Below are positions 34,395-45,900 of a stretch of DNA of 64,000 bases, piece after piece (within the stretch, counting starts at the first letter, position 1; every line of letters begins with the position of its first letter). Origin of the DNA: Stenopsyche tienmushanensis (lineage: Eukaryota > Arthropoda > Insecta > Trichoptera > Stenopsychidae); NCBI GenBank assembly GCA_008973525.1, contig WACJ01000125.1, positions 3,348,001 to 3,412,000 of the forward strand. The letters run 5' to 3'. The notes beneath the pieces are model-generated. The model was not told the origin of the DNA, did not search any database, and worked only from the letters and a program-made list of their open reading frames with translations. The position numbers were made by a program, and so were the translations under genes.

Positions 34395-34725
34395 TACAGT
34401 CGCGTATTTGCGATTGAATTCCAGTGATTCAGAACGAATATTCTTGCACGTTGAGTTTGGAGATAATGAATAGAAGACAGAGACGGAGAGTGTCTTGCAT
34501 ACAACGTACAATTGTATAGATCGATAACCCAAATTTATCGACTAATAAAGATAACCTAAATTAATCGATTTCAAGCGTATTGTTTATATTTACGCAAATA
34601 AATGAACGAATATTGTGTGCTATCTACAATGTTTATTTATTTATATACAAGCTTTATACACGTTGCGCGGTCCTGAGGGATAAGTGGATTTTAACGACTC
34701 GAAGCCCTACATATACTATTATAGC
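34395..34725 (+). repeat. Repeat family B, copy 2 (partial)
   Basis: Has the family words in order: AATTCCAGTGATTCAGAACG (34417-34436), CTTGCACGTTGAGTTTGGAG, AGAGACGGAGAGTGTCTTGC (34479-34498), TTTATCGACTAATAAAGATA, AATCGATTTCAAGCGTATTG (34564-34583), GTGCTATCTACAATGTTTAT, and GCGGTCCTGAGGGATAAGTG (34667-34686). Both tips are missing or decayed. Confidence 0.55.
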
Positions 34726-34833
34726 GATATCATCCAATATATTTTTTGTAGTCCAAGGTCTAAATACATCCACGTTAATAATTAAATAATTGATTCAGTT
34801 CGCGGTTAATTTTTTGCAGGTTTGTTTTGAGCC

Positions 34834-35238
34834 ATGAAAGGCCTTTTTTACGCGGCCACGTACACGGTTTTAATTAAGCCCAGGAGCGATTCACGAACGA
34901 GCTCCGAAGAACGAGACCCGGAAAACGATCATACTCGTGTTATGTTCATTATTTCGGAAGGACTGCTCTTATATCCCTTCAATTATATTTCGGTCCTTGC
35001 TCGAATAATGCCGGCGTTTTATTGTGAAATGACCGATGAAATATTTTTGAATGCGGGATTCATTGGGGTACAATTGCAGGTGACATTTTTTAATTGGATC
35101 GAGGAACGAAAATGTCTAATGAAAGGAAAGTATCCTTTAAAACGTCCTTTTGTTCTTGCAAAGCGGGACATTTCAATTAGCGCCATTGAGCCAAATATGT
35201 ATTTATATAAAGTGTCATTTAAATTATTAACACAATAA
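34834..35238 (+). other. Longest unassigned open frame here, 134 codons, doubtful
   Basis: Begins with ATG just after a TTTTTTGCAG sequence that looks like a 3' splice site. The protein is of mixed composition with a hydrophobic stretch in the middle (residues 38-66) and no domain I recognise. A frame of this length can arise by chance in 64 kb, so I do not call it a gene. A spliced transcript or conservation in a relative would change that. Confidence 0.2.
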
Positions 35239-35324
35239 TTTTTGGATTACAATTTCTAAAAAACACAATGCACTCTCTCAATATTACATTAAATTAAGTC
35301 ATTACAAAAAAACATATAAAATAT

Positions 35325-35478
35325 GGTTGGGTGGTGACGCGCAGGAGGCGAGATTCGGAAGAGTCGTCGGTTAGCCTTGACTGTGGGAGGTTGTCCTTCC
35401 TGCAGCCAGATCTCTCTCTCTCCCTCGCGTGGAATAAATAGTTATTTAGAGAATAGAGTCTCTCTATTCGACGCAAAA
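35325..35478 (+). mobile_element. LTR fragment, copy 2
   Basis: Starts at GGTTGGGTGGTGACGCGCAG and runs through GAGTCGTCGGTTAGCCTTGA, TGTCCTTCCTGCAGCCAG, the CT-run, GGAATAAATAGTTATTTAGA and CTCTCTATTCGACGC. It is the 3' two-thirds of the LTR seen at 31536-31800 and 59765-60015, without a visible 5' end. Confidence 0.5.
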
Positions 35479-36092
35479 TAAGCTTAAACGATGCATTAAA
35501 TGAATTCCAAAATTGTTTAAATAAGAATGCAAGAACTAAGAATAAAAATATCACCTTTCCTGTCTTGCCTAGAATTGAATTTTTTTATAAGTAATAAAAA
35601 TACGCAATCGACTGTTAAACGAAAATTTACGTCCTCTGTCGAATATGTGCGATATTATTTCTCGAGAAAACTTTGTAAAAACTATACGACACCATAAACT
35701 TTACGCCTTTTATCGTTTAAAATGTACAATAAAAGGAGATAAATATTTCTTCGGCAGTATTCAATGAAGCAGTTTGAATAATAATATGAATTTTGAGCAG
35801 ACAGTCTAAAAAGCGTTGCAAAAAATTGCTATATCTTGACAAATGTTTTTTTATTGTGTGAATAAATTCAAATTATGTCTGGCGAAAGCATAGACACTTT
35901 AAGAAAATAATCGAGATATTAAGGCTTATGCTTTTACATTGAATCCGTATCGAGACACGGTTCAGGAAACACATACTTGTAACCTTTACAAAGCGACAGA
36001 CATATTTTTGTTTTATTTTGCTAAAGAAATTCGTATTATTATAATACTTTATAGCCAATTCGCGAATATGCGCTCGAAACAATCACTCCGTC
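35479..36092. other. Non-coding AT-rich stretch
   Basis: Nothing recognised. Confidence 0.6.
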
Positions 36093-36402
36093 TAGATTGC
36101 GCCCCATCGACTCTGGGACTACTGTGGTCGCAGATTTGTCCTATACCTGCTTTTGTTTGCAAGCCGTAGATTCCTGCTGGGGAATTTTCTTATCGTTGTT
36201 CTAATAAAGGAGCAGATTAAGTCAAAACATGTTAAAACAGATTTAAAAAAGACGAACAAGCAAATGGATAGTAAGAGCACAAAAAGAAAGAGTACGAGGT
36301 ACTCTTTCTGTGAAGTGTTGAAAGAATTTTGAAAAACCAAGTCTCCTATTGGCCTGAAATTTTACGAGCTTATTTAACACATGTATGACTATGGATGTTT
36401 GA
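36093..36402 (+). mobile_element. Short non-autonomous relative of the Mutator-like element at 42120
   Basis: The left half matches 42137-42330 (TAGATTGCGCCCC; CTTATCGTTGTTCTAATAA; GGAGCAGATTAAGTCAAAAC; AGTAAGAGCACAAAAAG). The right end matches 42905-42980 (GTTGAAAGAATTT, AAAACCAAGTC, CTGAAATTTTACGAGCTTAT, ATGACTATG). The approximately 570 bases between these in the longer copy, including all recognisable transposase-like coding sequence, are missing. At the junction sits a perfect hairpin with 9-bp arms AAAGAGTAC (36287-36295) and GTACTCTTT (36299-36307). Confidence 0.6.
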
Positions 36403-38009
36403 AAATGTCTCAAACTTAATTTATTTAAAACTTTTACGTTCTGACACCAGTGGTGTCCATATTTAATAGTTCATAAACACATTTGTTGCATAGGTAAATT
36501 AAGTAATACCAAGGCAAATCAATGGCTTTTATCGTGGCGAGTATTTATTCCTACCCTTAAATTATCATAAACAATATATATGATAAGTAATATTTCAAAC
36601 AACAATGCTATATCTCAATTTGCAAAATCAACACAAGGAAAAATTATGGGGATTTATTTAGAAACCCTACCCTATCCACCTTATATATTAGATATTACTC
36701 CATTTGATTACCATTTGTCATTAAAACTATTCATTGTCAAATATATTTTTTTGCAATGATTTTGAGTATTGTTTCAACGTAATAAATAAATTATGATCGT
36801 TTTAAAATTATACTGATAAGATAATGTGTCTATTCTCATGACGGATTCGGAATTCATGTATGAGGACAAAAGGGAAAAAAAGGGAATGCGTATTTTCACT
36901 TTTCCATTTCGCTTTCTACTTATCGATTACATAAAACAAAGGACTCTAGATGTTGAGATTGAACGGAACCGAAATCCAAATAAATTGGTACACACTAGAA
37001 CTGGGTTACATCGTAACTGACATCTATGGGATTCGGGATTCATGGTAAATAGTATTCGCAGATACAGGATCTCTAAAACGGATACCTTTTTCCTGTCCGA
37101 GACGAGAAACAATCCGTGTAATCTTATCGGATTTTTTACAATCTACATGTTTAACAATTTTTTATGCAAATCCGGATTTAAATCAAATCTTAGCGAAAAG
37201 AACAGAAAACATGTCGGAGCTAAAAGCCCGAATCCTGCACGACTGCAAAAACGTGTTTTTTATAATGCGTCGTTTTTTTGGAGGTTTTCAAAGGATCCTT
37301 CCCGGAGAGCGAAATTAGGTTATCTCAACGTCCCTTTTTCATTGAATATTAATAAGTAAGTTAATCAAGTAAAGTAACACTGTCAGAATTTAATTATTCT
37401 AAGGATGGATTGAATCTCGTTTTTCGCGAGTTCGTCCCAAATTTAAATTCGGCCGTTTTAAGAATCCAGAATTTTTTTTTTTGGAAACAGCTCGCATATT
37501 AAAATTGGAGCCGTGGTCCAAATTGAGTTACGGTTCGAACGTCGCACTTTTAAAATGTTTTCATACTTGATTGAACTAAAATATTTATAAATTAGAATCA
37601 AATAAGAACCGCACAATTTACGTGACTCTTCTTACGTTTGAGTTCACCCTCGGGAGTCTGCAGGGGGATGAGGAGTTCAAGTACCCTACCCTCAGAGTGT
37701 TTTTTTACCAAAACAATCACACTTCATCGTTTTGGAGGATATTATAGTACAACTAAGGATTCATTTATGACACGTAAAGAGAACTTATCCTTATTTTTCA
37801 TATTTTTTATCCCATTCATAGCAGAAGTTCACTTTAACTTTTGATTTATTATTGTGAAATTTGCTTTGAAATACTTTTTTTTTCGTCCAAAGCGTTGCGT
37901 CTGACGTGGGATTTAAAAATGACATGTCGCACTCCATGCATTTCATGGAATAAATAGCACCCTTTTTACCCTGTGCGGAATCGAAAGCGCAGTCCTTTTT
38001 CCTGGCAAC
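36403..38009. other. Non-coding stretch, no gene recognised
   Basis: Open frames of up to 105 codons (37042-37359) without recognised motifs. A less AT-rich piece at 37620-37700. Confidence 0.55.
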
Positions 38010-38160
38010 TGGGATAGTATGACATAAAGAGGGATACACGCAAACGTTTTTGATTATTAGAGAGCCACAGCTGAGAAAAGACTAGAAAAAGGGTCCGTCG
38101 CCATTGAAGTCTCGCAGCTGGGTACTCTTTCTATCTAATGAAATAAATATATTAGACAAG
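38010..38160 (+). repeat. Dispersed repeat, copy 2 (partner at 5995-6175)
   Basis: Contains GGGTCCGTCGCCATTGAAG, TCTCGCAGCTGGGTACTC and then AATAAATATATTA. The partner has the same order with AATAAATG. Possible LTR or retroposon 3' end. Confidence 0.3.
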
Positions 38161-38429
38161 TTCAATCAAATTTTACACACCCATGAAGACCTCTTTATGA
38201 TTTTATTGTAAGTAAATCCAAGATTATTTGACGAAATGTGATCATTGAGACTGAGTCCAAGAGATTGATCTCCCGGAGGTCCTCAGATTTCATGTAACGT
38301 GTTATTAACACATTAAATATAATAATTTATTTGAATATGTATTTTATCATGCATTTGGCGTATTATTTTCATTAAAAAACAAAATTTGTTGGCATAAAAT
38401 TTATATATACATATTAAATGGCTTAAATT

Positions 38430-38640
38430 ATAACCCTTCAAAGAGGTAAGACATAATGTTGTGTTGTTGTGTCAGAATTCCATTGACTCATAAAGAGCAT
38501 TCTTATATTATATAATATATTGAGCTCACAAACAGATAGAGACGGATAGTGTCTTGCATATTGAGTTTGGAGAGAAACAGAGACAGAGACGGAGATAGTA
38601 TCTTGCGTATATCGTACGTTTGTAACTCGTTTGTAGCTCA
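38430..38640 (+). repeat. Repeat family B, copy 3 (left part only)
   Basis: Opens with ATAACCCTTCAAAGAGGTAA, the left tip of family B (compare 39018 and 53485), then GTCTTGCATATTGAGTTTGG and CAGAGACAGAGACGGAGATA, and stops at CGTACGTTTGTA, where repeat A begins. The right half is missing. Confidence 0.6.
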
Positions 38641-39017
38641 TTTGCGGTCTCGATACATAACAAATATATAGGAAAATATAAGATCACTAGCTGAAATTCC
38701 GTTTTCGTTCCGGTAAAAATAGCGGTTTAACCGGTTATCGGTTCAGTTCCAATTAAAATCTACAAAGCTTCTTTTTTGTTTATAAATGGTTTACGATAGT
38801 AATTGTTAAATAAACGTCGTCTACTTTCAATACAGGGTAGTTAGGGTTTTGGTAGACGTGGCCAAAGATATAGCGGGAGAACTTGGTTGAAGTATTGCAA
38901 ATTTAAAAGCATTGCAATCTTAAGTACATTTAATGTTTATTATAAGCAGTCACAACATAGTTTTAATCTTGTGGATATAAAACATTTATATAATATATAA
39001 TTTATTTGAAACAAAAA
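38641..39017 (+). repeat. Repeat family A, copy 1
   Basis: Closely matches 53095-53484: CTCGATACATAAC, GCGGTTTAACCGGTTATCGG (38723-38742), AATCTACAAAGCTT, TAATTGTTAAATAAACGTCG, TACAGGGTAGTTAGGGTTTT, AACTTGGTTGAAGTATTGCA and TTATATAATATATAATTTAT. Encodes nothing recognisable. The same junction to the left tip of B is found in both copies. Confidence 0.7.
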
Positions 39018-39412
39018 AATATTTAATCCCTTAAAGAGATAAGACACAGAGTTGTGTTCAAATTCCAGTGATTTAAACAAAGAATTCCTATACGTTGAGC
39101 TTGGAGACAGACAGAGATGAAGAATATCTTGCACGTTGAGTTAAGAGAAACAGAGACAGAGAGAGTGTCTTGCGTATATCGTACGTTTGAAAAGAGCATT
39201 AACCCAAATTTATCGACTAATATTTATTTTCGAATGATATAAAATAAATCGATTTCAAGTGTATTGTTTATGTTTACTGTGTTTATTTATTCATATACAA
39301 ACTTCATACATGCTGCGGCGGTCTTGATAGATACGTGGGTTTGTATGATGATAAACGGCGGATCATAAGAATATAGCATCTAACATTTTTAATAAGCTCA
39401 CTACTCAAAGGG
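39018..39412 (+). repeat. Repeat family B, copy 4 (most complete)
   Basis: Left tip TTTAATCCCTTAAAGAGATA, right tip GCTCACTACTCAAAGGGCTAA (39391-39412, given as two overlapping words GCTCACTACTCAAAGG and AAAGGGCTAA). Ideal tips would read TTAA-CCCTTT... and ...AAAGGG-TTAA, again the piggyBac pattern. About 395 bases, non-coding, with GAGAC-rich internal repeats at 39105-39165. Confidence 0.6.
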
Positions 39413-40500
39413 CTAATGTGGATCATTTGGAAGCCTTGGGCATGCTCATTGTTAAGCGATATTTAATTTTAAAACAAATGTGAATTCCGAATAAATTTTA
39501 TTCGGTTGAAAGATGCGTTGAAAGTTAGATTTGTTTTACATTGGTCCAAATGCTCAAATTTTGTCACAAGCTCCGAGGTGCGTAAAATTTATATGTTATT
39601 TACGTGCAAATTTAAAGTACAGCCCGGGCGGAAAATATGGCAAAGAAATCTTCGGGAAAATTTTCCATATGCAAAATTTGCTCTCAATTTAATAGGTAAA
39701 CATCCTCACTTTATAAAGGGAGTTCAATAAAGCAGTTTGAGGCTGCCAGTTGCCATAGAAATGCGAACCCGGAATGCCTCTTCATTTTCCGGAGAATCAA
39801 TTTATTTACAAATTGAATGTTGCCGGCATTCAGTTGGAATAACTTATTTTTCCGCAATCGAATGAAGACTTTTCCGTCGCTGGCTCTCAAATGAAAATCC
39901 TCTCTATTTGGGGCAACTATTTTTTTCTCCCTGTCATAGGTATCTTCTTTATATCCAGCCCATCCTATTTCGTCCCGCCCTTGCAACGGAAAGCCAGTTT
40001 ATATTGTGTTTGCCCATCTCGTTATGTAGGCAAACATGTTGAATGGTCTTGCATGGGGTCCCCGAAGGAATGAAAAATAAATGGATATTAGGTAAATTAT
40101 TCAGCCACATATGAAATTAAATCACTGCCAAAACAGATCTGTATGTATATGTTTTTGTATTAATATTTGTTGATAGAAATTTCATTAATATGCTTTGGGA
40201 CGCTCGGGCTCCATTAATGATGTCCAAATATAGCCGGTTCATGAACTGTTAGCTCATGCATGTCATGTTAAAGTATAAATTATATTATTAATTTAATAAA
40301 CATTATTTTTAAAATATTTTATGATAATGAATTGTGCCAAAAATAATAGGAAAAAGTTGAAAATTTTATGTTTTTTTAACAAAAAAGATTTTCGCGTAAA
40401 TTGTTAATATAAGATAGACCGATAGATTTCGACTGTCTTATTTGGTGTTCATTTAAATATTAAATTAACAGCACTATGATGTATTTAAGCAAAAATAGTA
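39413..40500. other. Non-coding stretch, no gene recognised
   Basis: Short open frames (up to 91 codons, 39711-39986 minus) without motif. Confidence 0.55.
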
Positions 40501-40525
40501 ATTGTTAGTCGATTCGACTAACAAT
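40501..40525. repeat. Perfect 25-bp palindrome
   Basis: ATTGTTAGTCGA - T - TCGACTAACAAT, immediately left of the deleted mariner. Might be part of its terminal region or a separate hairpin. Confidence 0.8.
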
Positions 40526-40529
40526 TTAT

Positions 40530-41050
40530 TCCAAATTTAATGCTTTATAATTTTCTCAAAAAAGAGACTGCAACGCGTGCCACTAAAAATATTTGCAATA
40601 CACTAGGCGTTATTTTAAGTGTTCGCAAATGTCAAAATCGATTCCAGAAATTTCGATTTGGAAATTTTGATTTAAAAAATTGCTCTGGAAGTGGAACCCG
40701 AACACAGTGCCGCACGAACTAAGCGAAGTGTTTATACAACATGATAATACTCGCCCTCACACGGCAAAAATAATTCGGGAAAAATAAACAGCCTTAGATG
40801 GAAGACAATTTGACATCCTCCTTATACTTCAGACGTCGCTCCGTCGGATTTCCATCTTTTTAGATTTATTTGGATGGAAAAAATTACAAAAAAAAATGAT
40901 GATGAAAAAACGATTTTAATGCATCTGTCAATTTATGACAGATGCATTAAAATGTTACTAGATAACGACGGGAAGCATTCGAATCTTTCATTTAAAAAAC
41001 GAAAATATTTTTGGGTACATCTAGTTCATAAAGAAATCTACTAAAATTGG
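40530..41050 (+). pseudogene. mariner transposase relic (family 3), internally deleted
   Basis: The N-terminal part (40540-40680) reads MLYNFLKKETATRATKNI, then RCQNRFQKFRFGNFDLKN-like sequence, matching the first HTH of mariner (LYxFxxGxTAAExxxNI...WFxKFRxGDxxLED). It then jumps to the end of the catalytic core: FIQHDNTRPHTAKIIREK (second catalytic D at 40743-40745) and, after one frameshift, HPPYTSDVAPSDFHLF (third D at 40847-40849). The two aspartates are 104 nt apart, about 34 codons, as in the DD34D family. The C terminus continues to LLDNDGKHSN. The part carrying the first catalytic D is deleted. Normal length is about 345 codons. Confidence 0.8.
40913..40953. repeat. Perfect 18-bp inverted repeat inside the mariner C terminus
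   Basis: Arms ATTTTAATGCATCTGTCA (40913-40930) and TGACAGATGCATTAAAAT (40936-40953), five-base loop ATTTA. It lies within the coding remnant of the mariner relic. Confidence 0.9.
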
Positions 41051-42119
41051 CTCCACTCAAATTTATAAGACATATGTTGAGAATATTTGAAAGTTCATTA
41101 ACAGAAGCTTATTCTGCATCATTGAATGTAATGCAAATTTCTAATTCAATTTTGAACTTAGATGAATATTTGCACAATGCCAAGTCGATTTAATTTGAAT
41201 TAAACTAATTTATAACTGTGAGTCCTTGCTGTGGCTTTGATTTTATTTGCTGATTATAATAGATTGGCCAGGTATTCAGGATAGAATTGAGCAAATAGGA
41301 TAGAACTAATATGAATTAAAGCAACTAGGATCGTGTTTAAGCCACTTAATAAAGCCAATTCATAAGAAAATCTTATATAATGGCTAATGCTTTGGTGGTC
41401 ATTGTATTAATAACAGATTTATCTGATACATGTGCTTTCATTATAAATCATTTTGTATTCTTAGCAATTCAAATACTTTGTATTGCCTTTGAAAATTGTT
41501 ATTTAATTATAAGTACGATTAATGAAAACTTGGACTTGTGTGGTGACAGCATCCAAAGACGGATTGCATTGCCTCGTCATTGTGAAACAAACGTTTTTTT
41601 TTTGGGAGAAGAATGAAGATAATGGAAGTGAAGAGAATGAATAGCGAAATTGGTTTTTATCTCTGTTTGAAAATAGCATCGATCAAACGGGCTCTTTGTA
41701 TAATTTTTCGATGTTTAAAAAGAGATTTTATTGTGCGGTTGGGAAATGTGCTTCGGGAAACTGAAGCAAGTGCTGAATGCTAAAATTAATTTTTCGCGAA
41801 CGACAGCTCGGATGAAGTGCTAATTAAACTTCATATAAAATCTATTCAGCTTTATTAATACAACAGCTCTGAATGGAAAATTGGTACTACTTTTCTATTC
41901 AAAGCTCATTTGGCTGCAATGAAAAATGGCGTTGTATTAAAACCACGTTTTGAATACCACTCGATGAATGCATACAGTAATTGAAGACCGCTCATAATGT
42001 CTATTTATTTAAAAATTAATTCACTTTATAAATTATATGATAATAACATTTCATTCTGAGACAATCTCTACATTTTTCAAGGTAAATTTTAAGATACGTA
42101 TATACTATTGTAAATTAAT
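41051..42119. other. Non-coding AT-rich stretch, no gene recognised
   Basis: One open frame (41380-41616) with hydrophobic, unremarkable composition. Nothing else. Confidence 0.6.
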
Positions 42120-42990
42120 AATGAAATCACTTCATCCAGATTGCGCCCCAAGGGCTCTGAGACCGCTGCGTTCGCAGACTTGTCCCTATATCTGCTTTTG
42201 TTTGCAGGCCAGAGTTTTCTGTTGCGGACCTTTCTTATCGTTGTTCTAATAAGGGAGCAAATTAAGTCAAAAAATGTCAACATATATTTAAAAAAGGTGA
42301 ATAAGAAAGTGAATAGTAAGGGCACAAAAAATAGCTGTATACGTAGTGCTTCGAAAATCGAACAGCTTGCTAATAAATTGTTAAAAAATATATCCAATTA
42401 TTATGGTTTAATTATCCACCGACATTCTGACCCAATAGAAAATATGATAAATGCTATTTGGGTCACATACTATCATAAAATTTCGACTGATGAAGCACCT
42501 CAGCATTCACATTGTCCGAAAGGCGCAGATTCTTGGTGCAAATATTAGAAATATGCAACTACAATAACAACGAAAGTTTCAACGCGTGTATATGGTCTCT
42601 GGTATCGAAAAAAAACCCCATGGAAATCGTGATATACTGTTGTTTGCATTTTTAAAGAAGGTTTTGGACTTATTTTAAGAATAATAATTGTCAAGGGGAT
42701 CACAATCACATCAGATGAATCTTCTAAAAAAGCTGGAACATCTCGCAGAGACACCAGAACTGCCAAATTAAAGGCTGAGATAGCTAAAAAAAAATTAAAT
42801 GGATCTGGAATCACTGATTATTAAAATGTCTTCCTTTTCAATAATTTTTAAGTACATAAACTTTTAACGCGTTTTTGTCGAATCGATCTTTTTCCATGTG
42901 ATGTTGAAAGAATTTCAAAAAACCAAGTCGCCGATTGGTCTGAAATTTTACGAACTTATTTTACACATATATGGCTATGACAGTTCGCAA
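42120..42990 (+). pseudogene. Mutator-like (PF20700-type) transposase relic with element ends
   Basis: An open frame at 42141-42548 (135 codons) ends with KIEQLANKLLKNISNYYGL, then MINAIWVTYYHKISTDEAPQ and HSHCPKGADSWCKY. In arthropod proteins with the Mutator-like transposase domain the pattern is xxYGxAIRxN...MxxAVWAxxYHKxSTDExPxHxxCPxGxxSWCKW. Further on, 42712-42822 reads DESSKKAGTSRRDTRTAKLK and KKKLNGSGITDY, resembling the basic C terminus of the same proteins (DSSKKARRxxR...GIxD). The catalytic part and the region between are missing or shifted. The first 45 codons look non-coding. The outer parts are shared with the short derivative at 36093-36402. Confidence 0.6.
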
Positions 42991-45900
42991 AATCGGGCCA
43001 AAATATTTATTTTATCTTACGTTTTACATTAAAAAATACCACCAAAAAAAGATGTTTTTTTTCAAACCAGCGCCATTTTGTTTCTCTCAAACAAAAAGTA
43101 TTAATCGAGTGCTATATAATAGCAACACTCATACAGATAAAGATGATCCATTAAAGCAACGCGATAAGTCTTACTTACAATAAAAATTATTACATAAACA
43201 ATTTAATTTAAAATACTTGGTAATTGTTAAGGTATATTTGCGATTTCTTCGAAAAGGTTTATGCAAGAAGTTATAAGATCGTTAAAAGTAAATCCTCGAA
43301 TATAACTTTTAAAGGAATGCTTTTATAGAACTAATCATATCAGCAAATATTTTACTTTCACTTGATTAATATACTTTTATATTCTAGGAAAAATTGCGAA
43401 TATTTGAAAATGTATTTAAAACGTATTTGACTTCAATTTATAATATACAAACAGAAATATTTTCTAAAATATCATAACATTTAAACAAGCTAACCTATTG
43501 AAACTAAACTACAATAGAAGAGTAATTTTGTATAATTTGAATTTAATTTGAAGTTTAAAATTAAGGAGTAAGAGTAAGGAGTTTTGTTAAGAGAAATTAT
43601 TTTTTACTGTCAGTGAACGTTCATTTTTGATCAAAAGCATGTATTAATATCATAAACTCGAATATGGATTATTTTTACTTTGGGTAAAAATTAAGTTTAA
43701 CATGTTTTTTTATGTATAAAATTAAAATGATGTAACGCACAAATGTGTGCAGACGGTATTTATAGAGTTAAAAACGATAGGTCTCTATGTCCAATCAAAT
43801 ATGCTTTCATATATTCTAGATTAAAATATATTAAGATTTCCACGATAGTCATAAAATACCTAAAAGGCAACATATGAAGGAACATATGGCCTCTGCAAAA
43901 AATTGGATGTTTACTTGAAATCACGTCAGGTTAGAAGTCGATTTATTTTTCAGTCTCAAATGTGTAATGTTATCATGAAGGACGATTACTGTCTTGTAAA
44001 TTTCACGGCAATATCCATGAATATTTTGCAACGCAAAAACGTGAGGGGAATCCCTGAGAGTCAAACTCTAAACTATAAAGAAGGACCTTAATTCCCCATG
44101 AGGATTTCCGAGTGTAATATAAGGCGGACAAAAGTCATGCGTTTCATTTATTTTTTACACAAAGTTTGTCGCTAAACTTGCTTGGTACGAATAATTGCTC
44201 TCTGACCTGTTTATGTTTATTTTTTGTAAAGATTGCGAAAAAAGTGGTGTTAAAATTGTGTCGACCTGATGAAGAAATTTCAATTAAGATTAACTCGCAA
44301 AAATTTTGTGTCTAGGCTGATGGCTTCCATCGCGGGTCTTATTGGAATAGTTATCCCTTAATATAGGGGAGACTGTCGAATTAAATCCAGCTCCAGATTT
44401 AATCCTCTTTTGGCAATCATCATCCAGATACGAAAGTCTTTATAGAAAACTCGTTATTTGTTTATGGGATTAACCGATGTAATTTCGTTTCGCTCATCAA
44501 GTTATTGGTAGCAATCTGGATAATTCGGATGGGCTAAAATTGAAAAATATCTATAATCGTGTTATATCTCAATTTATCAAAAGCTTCTAAGTCCTGCGCC
44601 TGCGAAATTCAACGTTTTGATTATTTTTTAACAAATATTTGATTAAGGCTCGTTGCTGTAAAATTTTCATCTCGTCAGCTAACATTCATTACAGTTTCTT
44701 AATTAACGGAAAAGAAATATATTACACCGGTTCTGGGTAAATGTTCGCAAATTTTCCTCCCCTGATAATAAATGTTCTCTTTTGTTGCGAAATCGAATTA
44801 GCTTGTCCACTAGTGATCGAAATTTTCTCGGCTAATCTTCTCTCGAGTTGAGAATTATCTAAAATATAAGGGGGAAGATAAAGTCGTTATGTAAGATTTA
44901 ATTTCGGACACTTTAGGGGGCTCGCAGAAAGCGCGAAGGTTAAAACGGGTTGCTTCGTTAGTCTCCCCTGGGACGAAAGGAAAAATATATTTAAAAAGGG
45001 TACGGCATTTATATTGAAAGGAAGAAAACTCTCTAGCTAACCCTCCCCCGTCGCGGGGAAGGTACGAACGCTAAGAAATAGAAGTTATTAGAATTTCTCG
45101 TTGCCATTGGGTTCCTCTAATTCGGGACCCGGAGACAATAAAACGCCTTCACGCTGAAAAGCTTAAAATACGGGATGAGCTTCGACGTATTTTATGAAGA
45201 TTTACGCAAAATTATACTGAAAATTAAATCCAAAAAAATATGTATTCATAGATTTATAGCACGTGGAAGCTAAAAACAAGAGTCTTTGGACGACAGTGTA
45301 CCAGCGATAAATATTTCCTGTATCCTAATTAGACTTAAGCATAGATCACTAATCATTAGTCTCTCAGACTACAGACTCGGAGCGCATTTGATATCAATCA
45401 CTCAAACCACTGCCGTTATTATATCAATCGTCAAATAGTTAATTTAGATTAAATGAGCAATAATTTGTATAGGTGTTCAATTTTGGAAGATTTTAAAAGC
45501 TTTGAATACTACAGATATTAAAGATAACTTTAAACTGCGACATTAAAGAATTTAAAAGCTATATGTAAATGAGAAATATTATAAATAAGATTCATCACGT
45601 TTCCATATTATTACAAGCTAAAAAACAACCGGGTTTTTTAAGGATGGAATCCAGAGCATTTTTGCAGAAATATCCATATTTGGATTTATTCATTTTATTC
45701 TAAATTATGTTATATATTAAAACATGATTATAGAAATAAATCCGTTATTAATTGAAAGCTGCACGTTGCTTTTAATATGTCCAGGCCGTCCATTTTACCC
45801 GTTTTATTCACACGGTTAAATAAATATCCCATATTACTTTCGGGCTTAAATATTTGAAGATGAGCTCGAAAATATATTCAGATAAATGCTATCTTGGATA

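Noticed and set aside
34834..35238. 134-codon open frame as a host gene
   Set aside because: No recognisable domain, no supporting neighbour exons, and this length is within what chance gives in 64 kb. Kept only as a doubtful feature.
42141..42260. N-terminal 45 codons of the Mutator-like frame as coding
   Set aside because: The short derivative at 36093 conserves this DNA but not the frame, so it is more likely the element's non-coding end.
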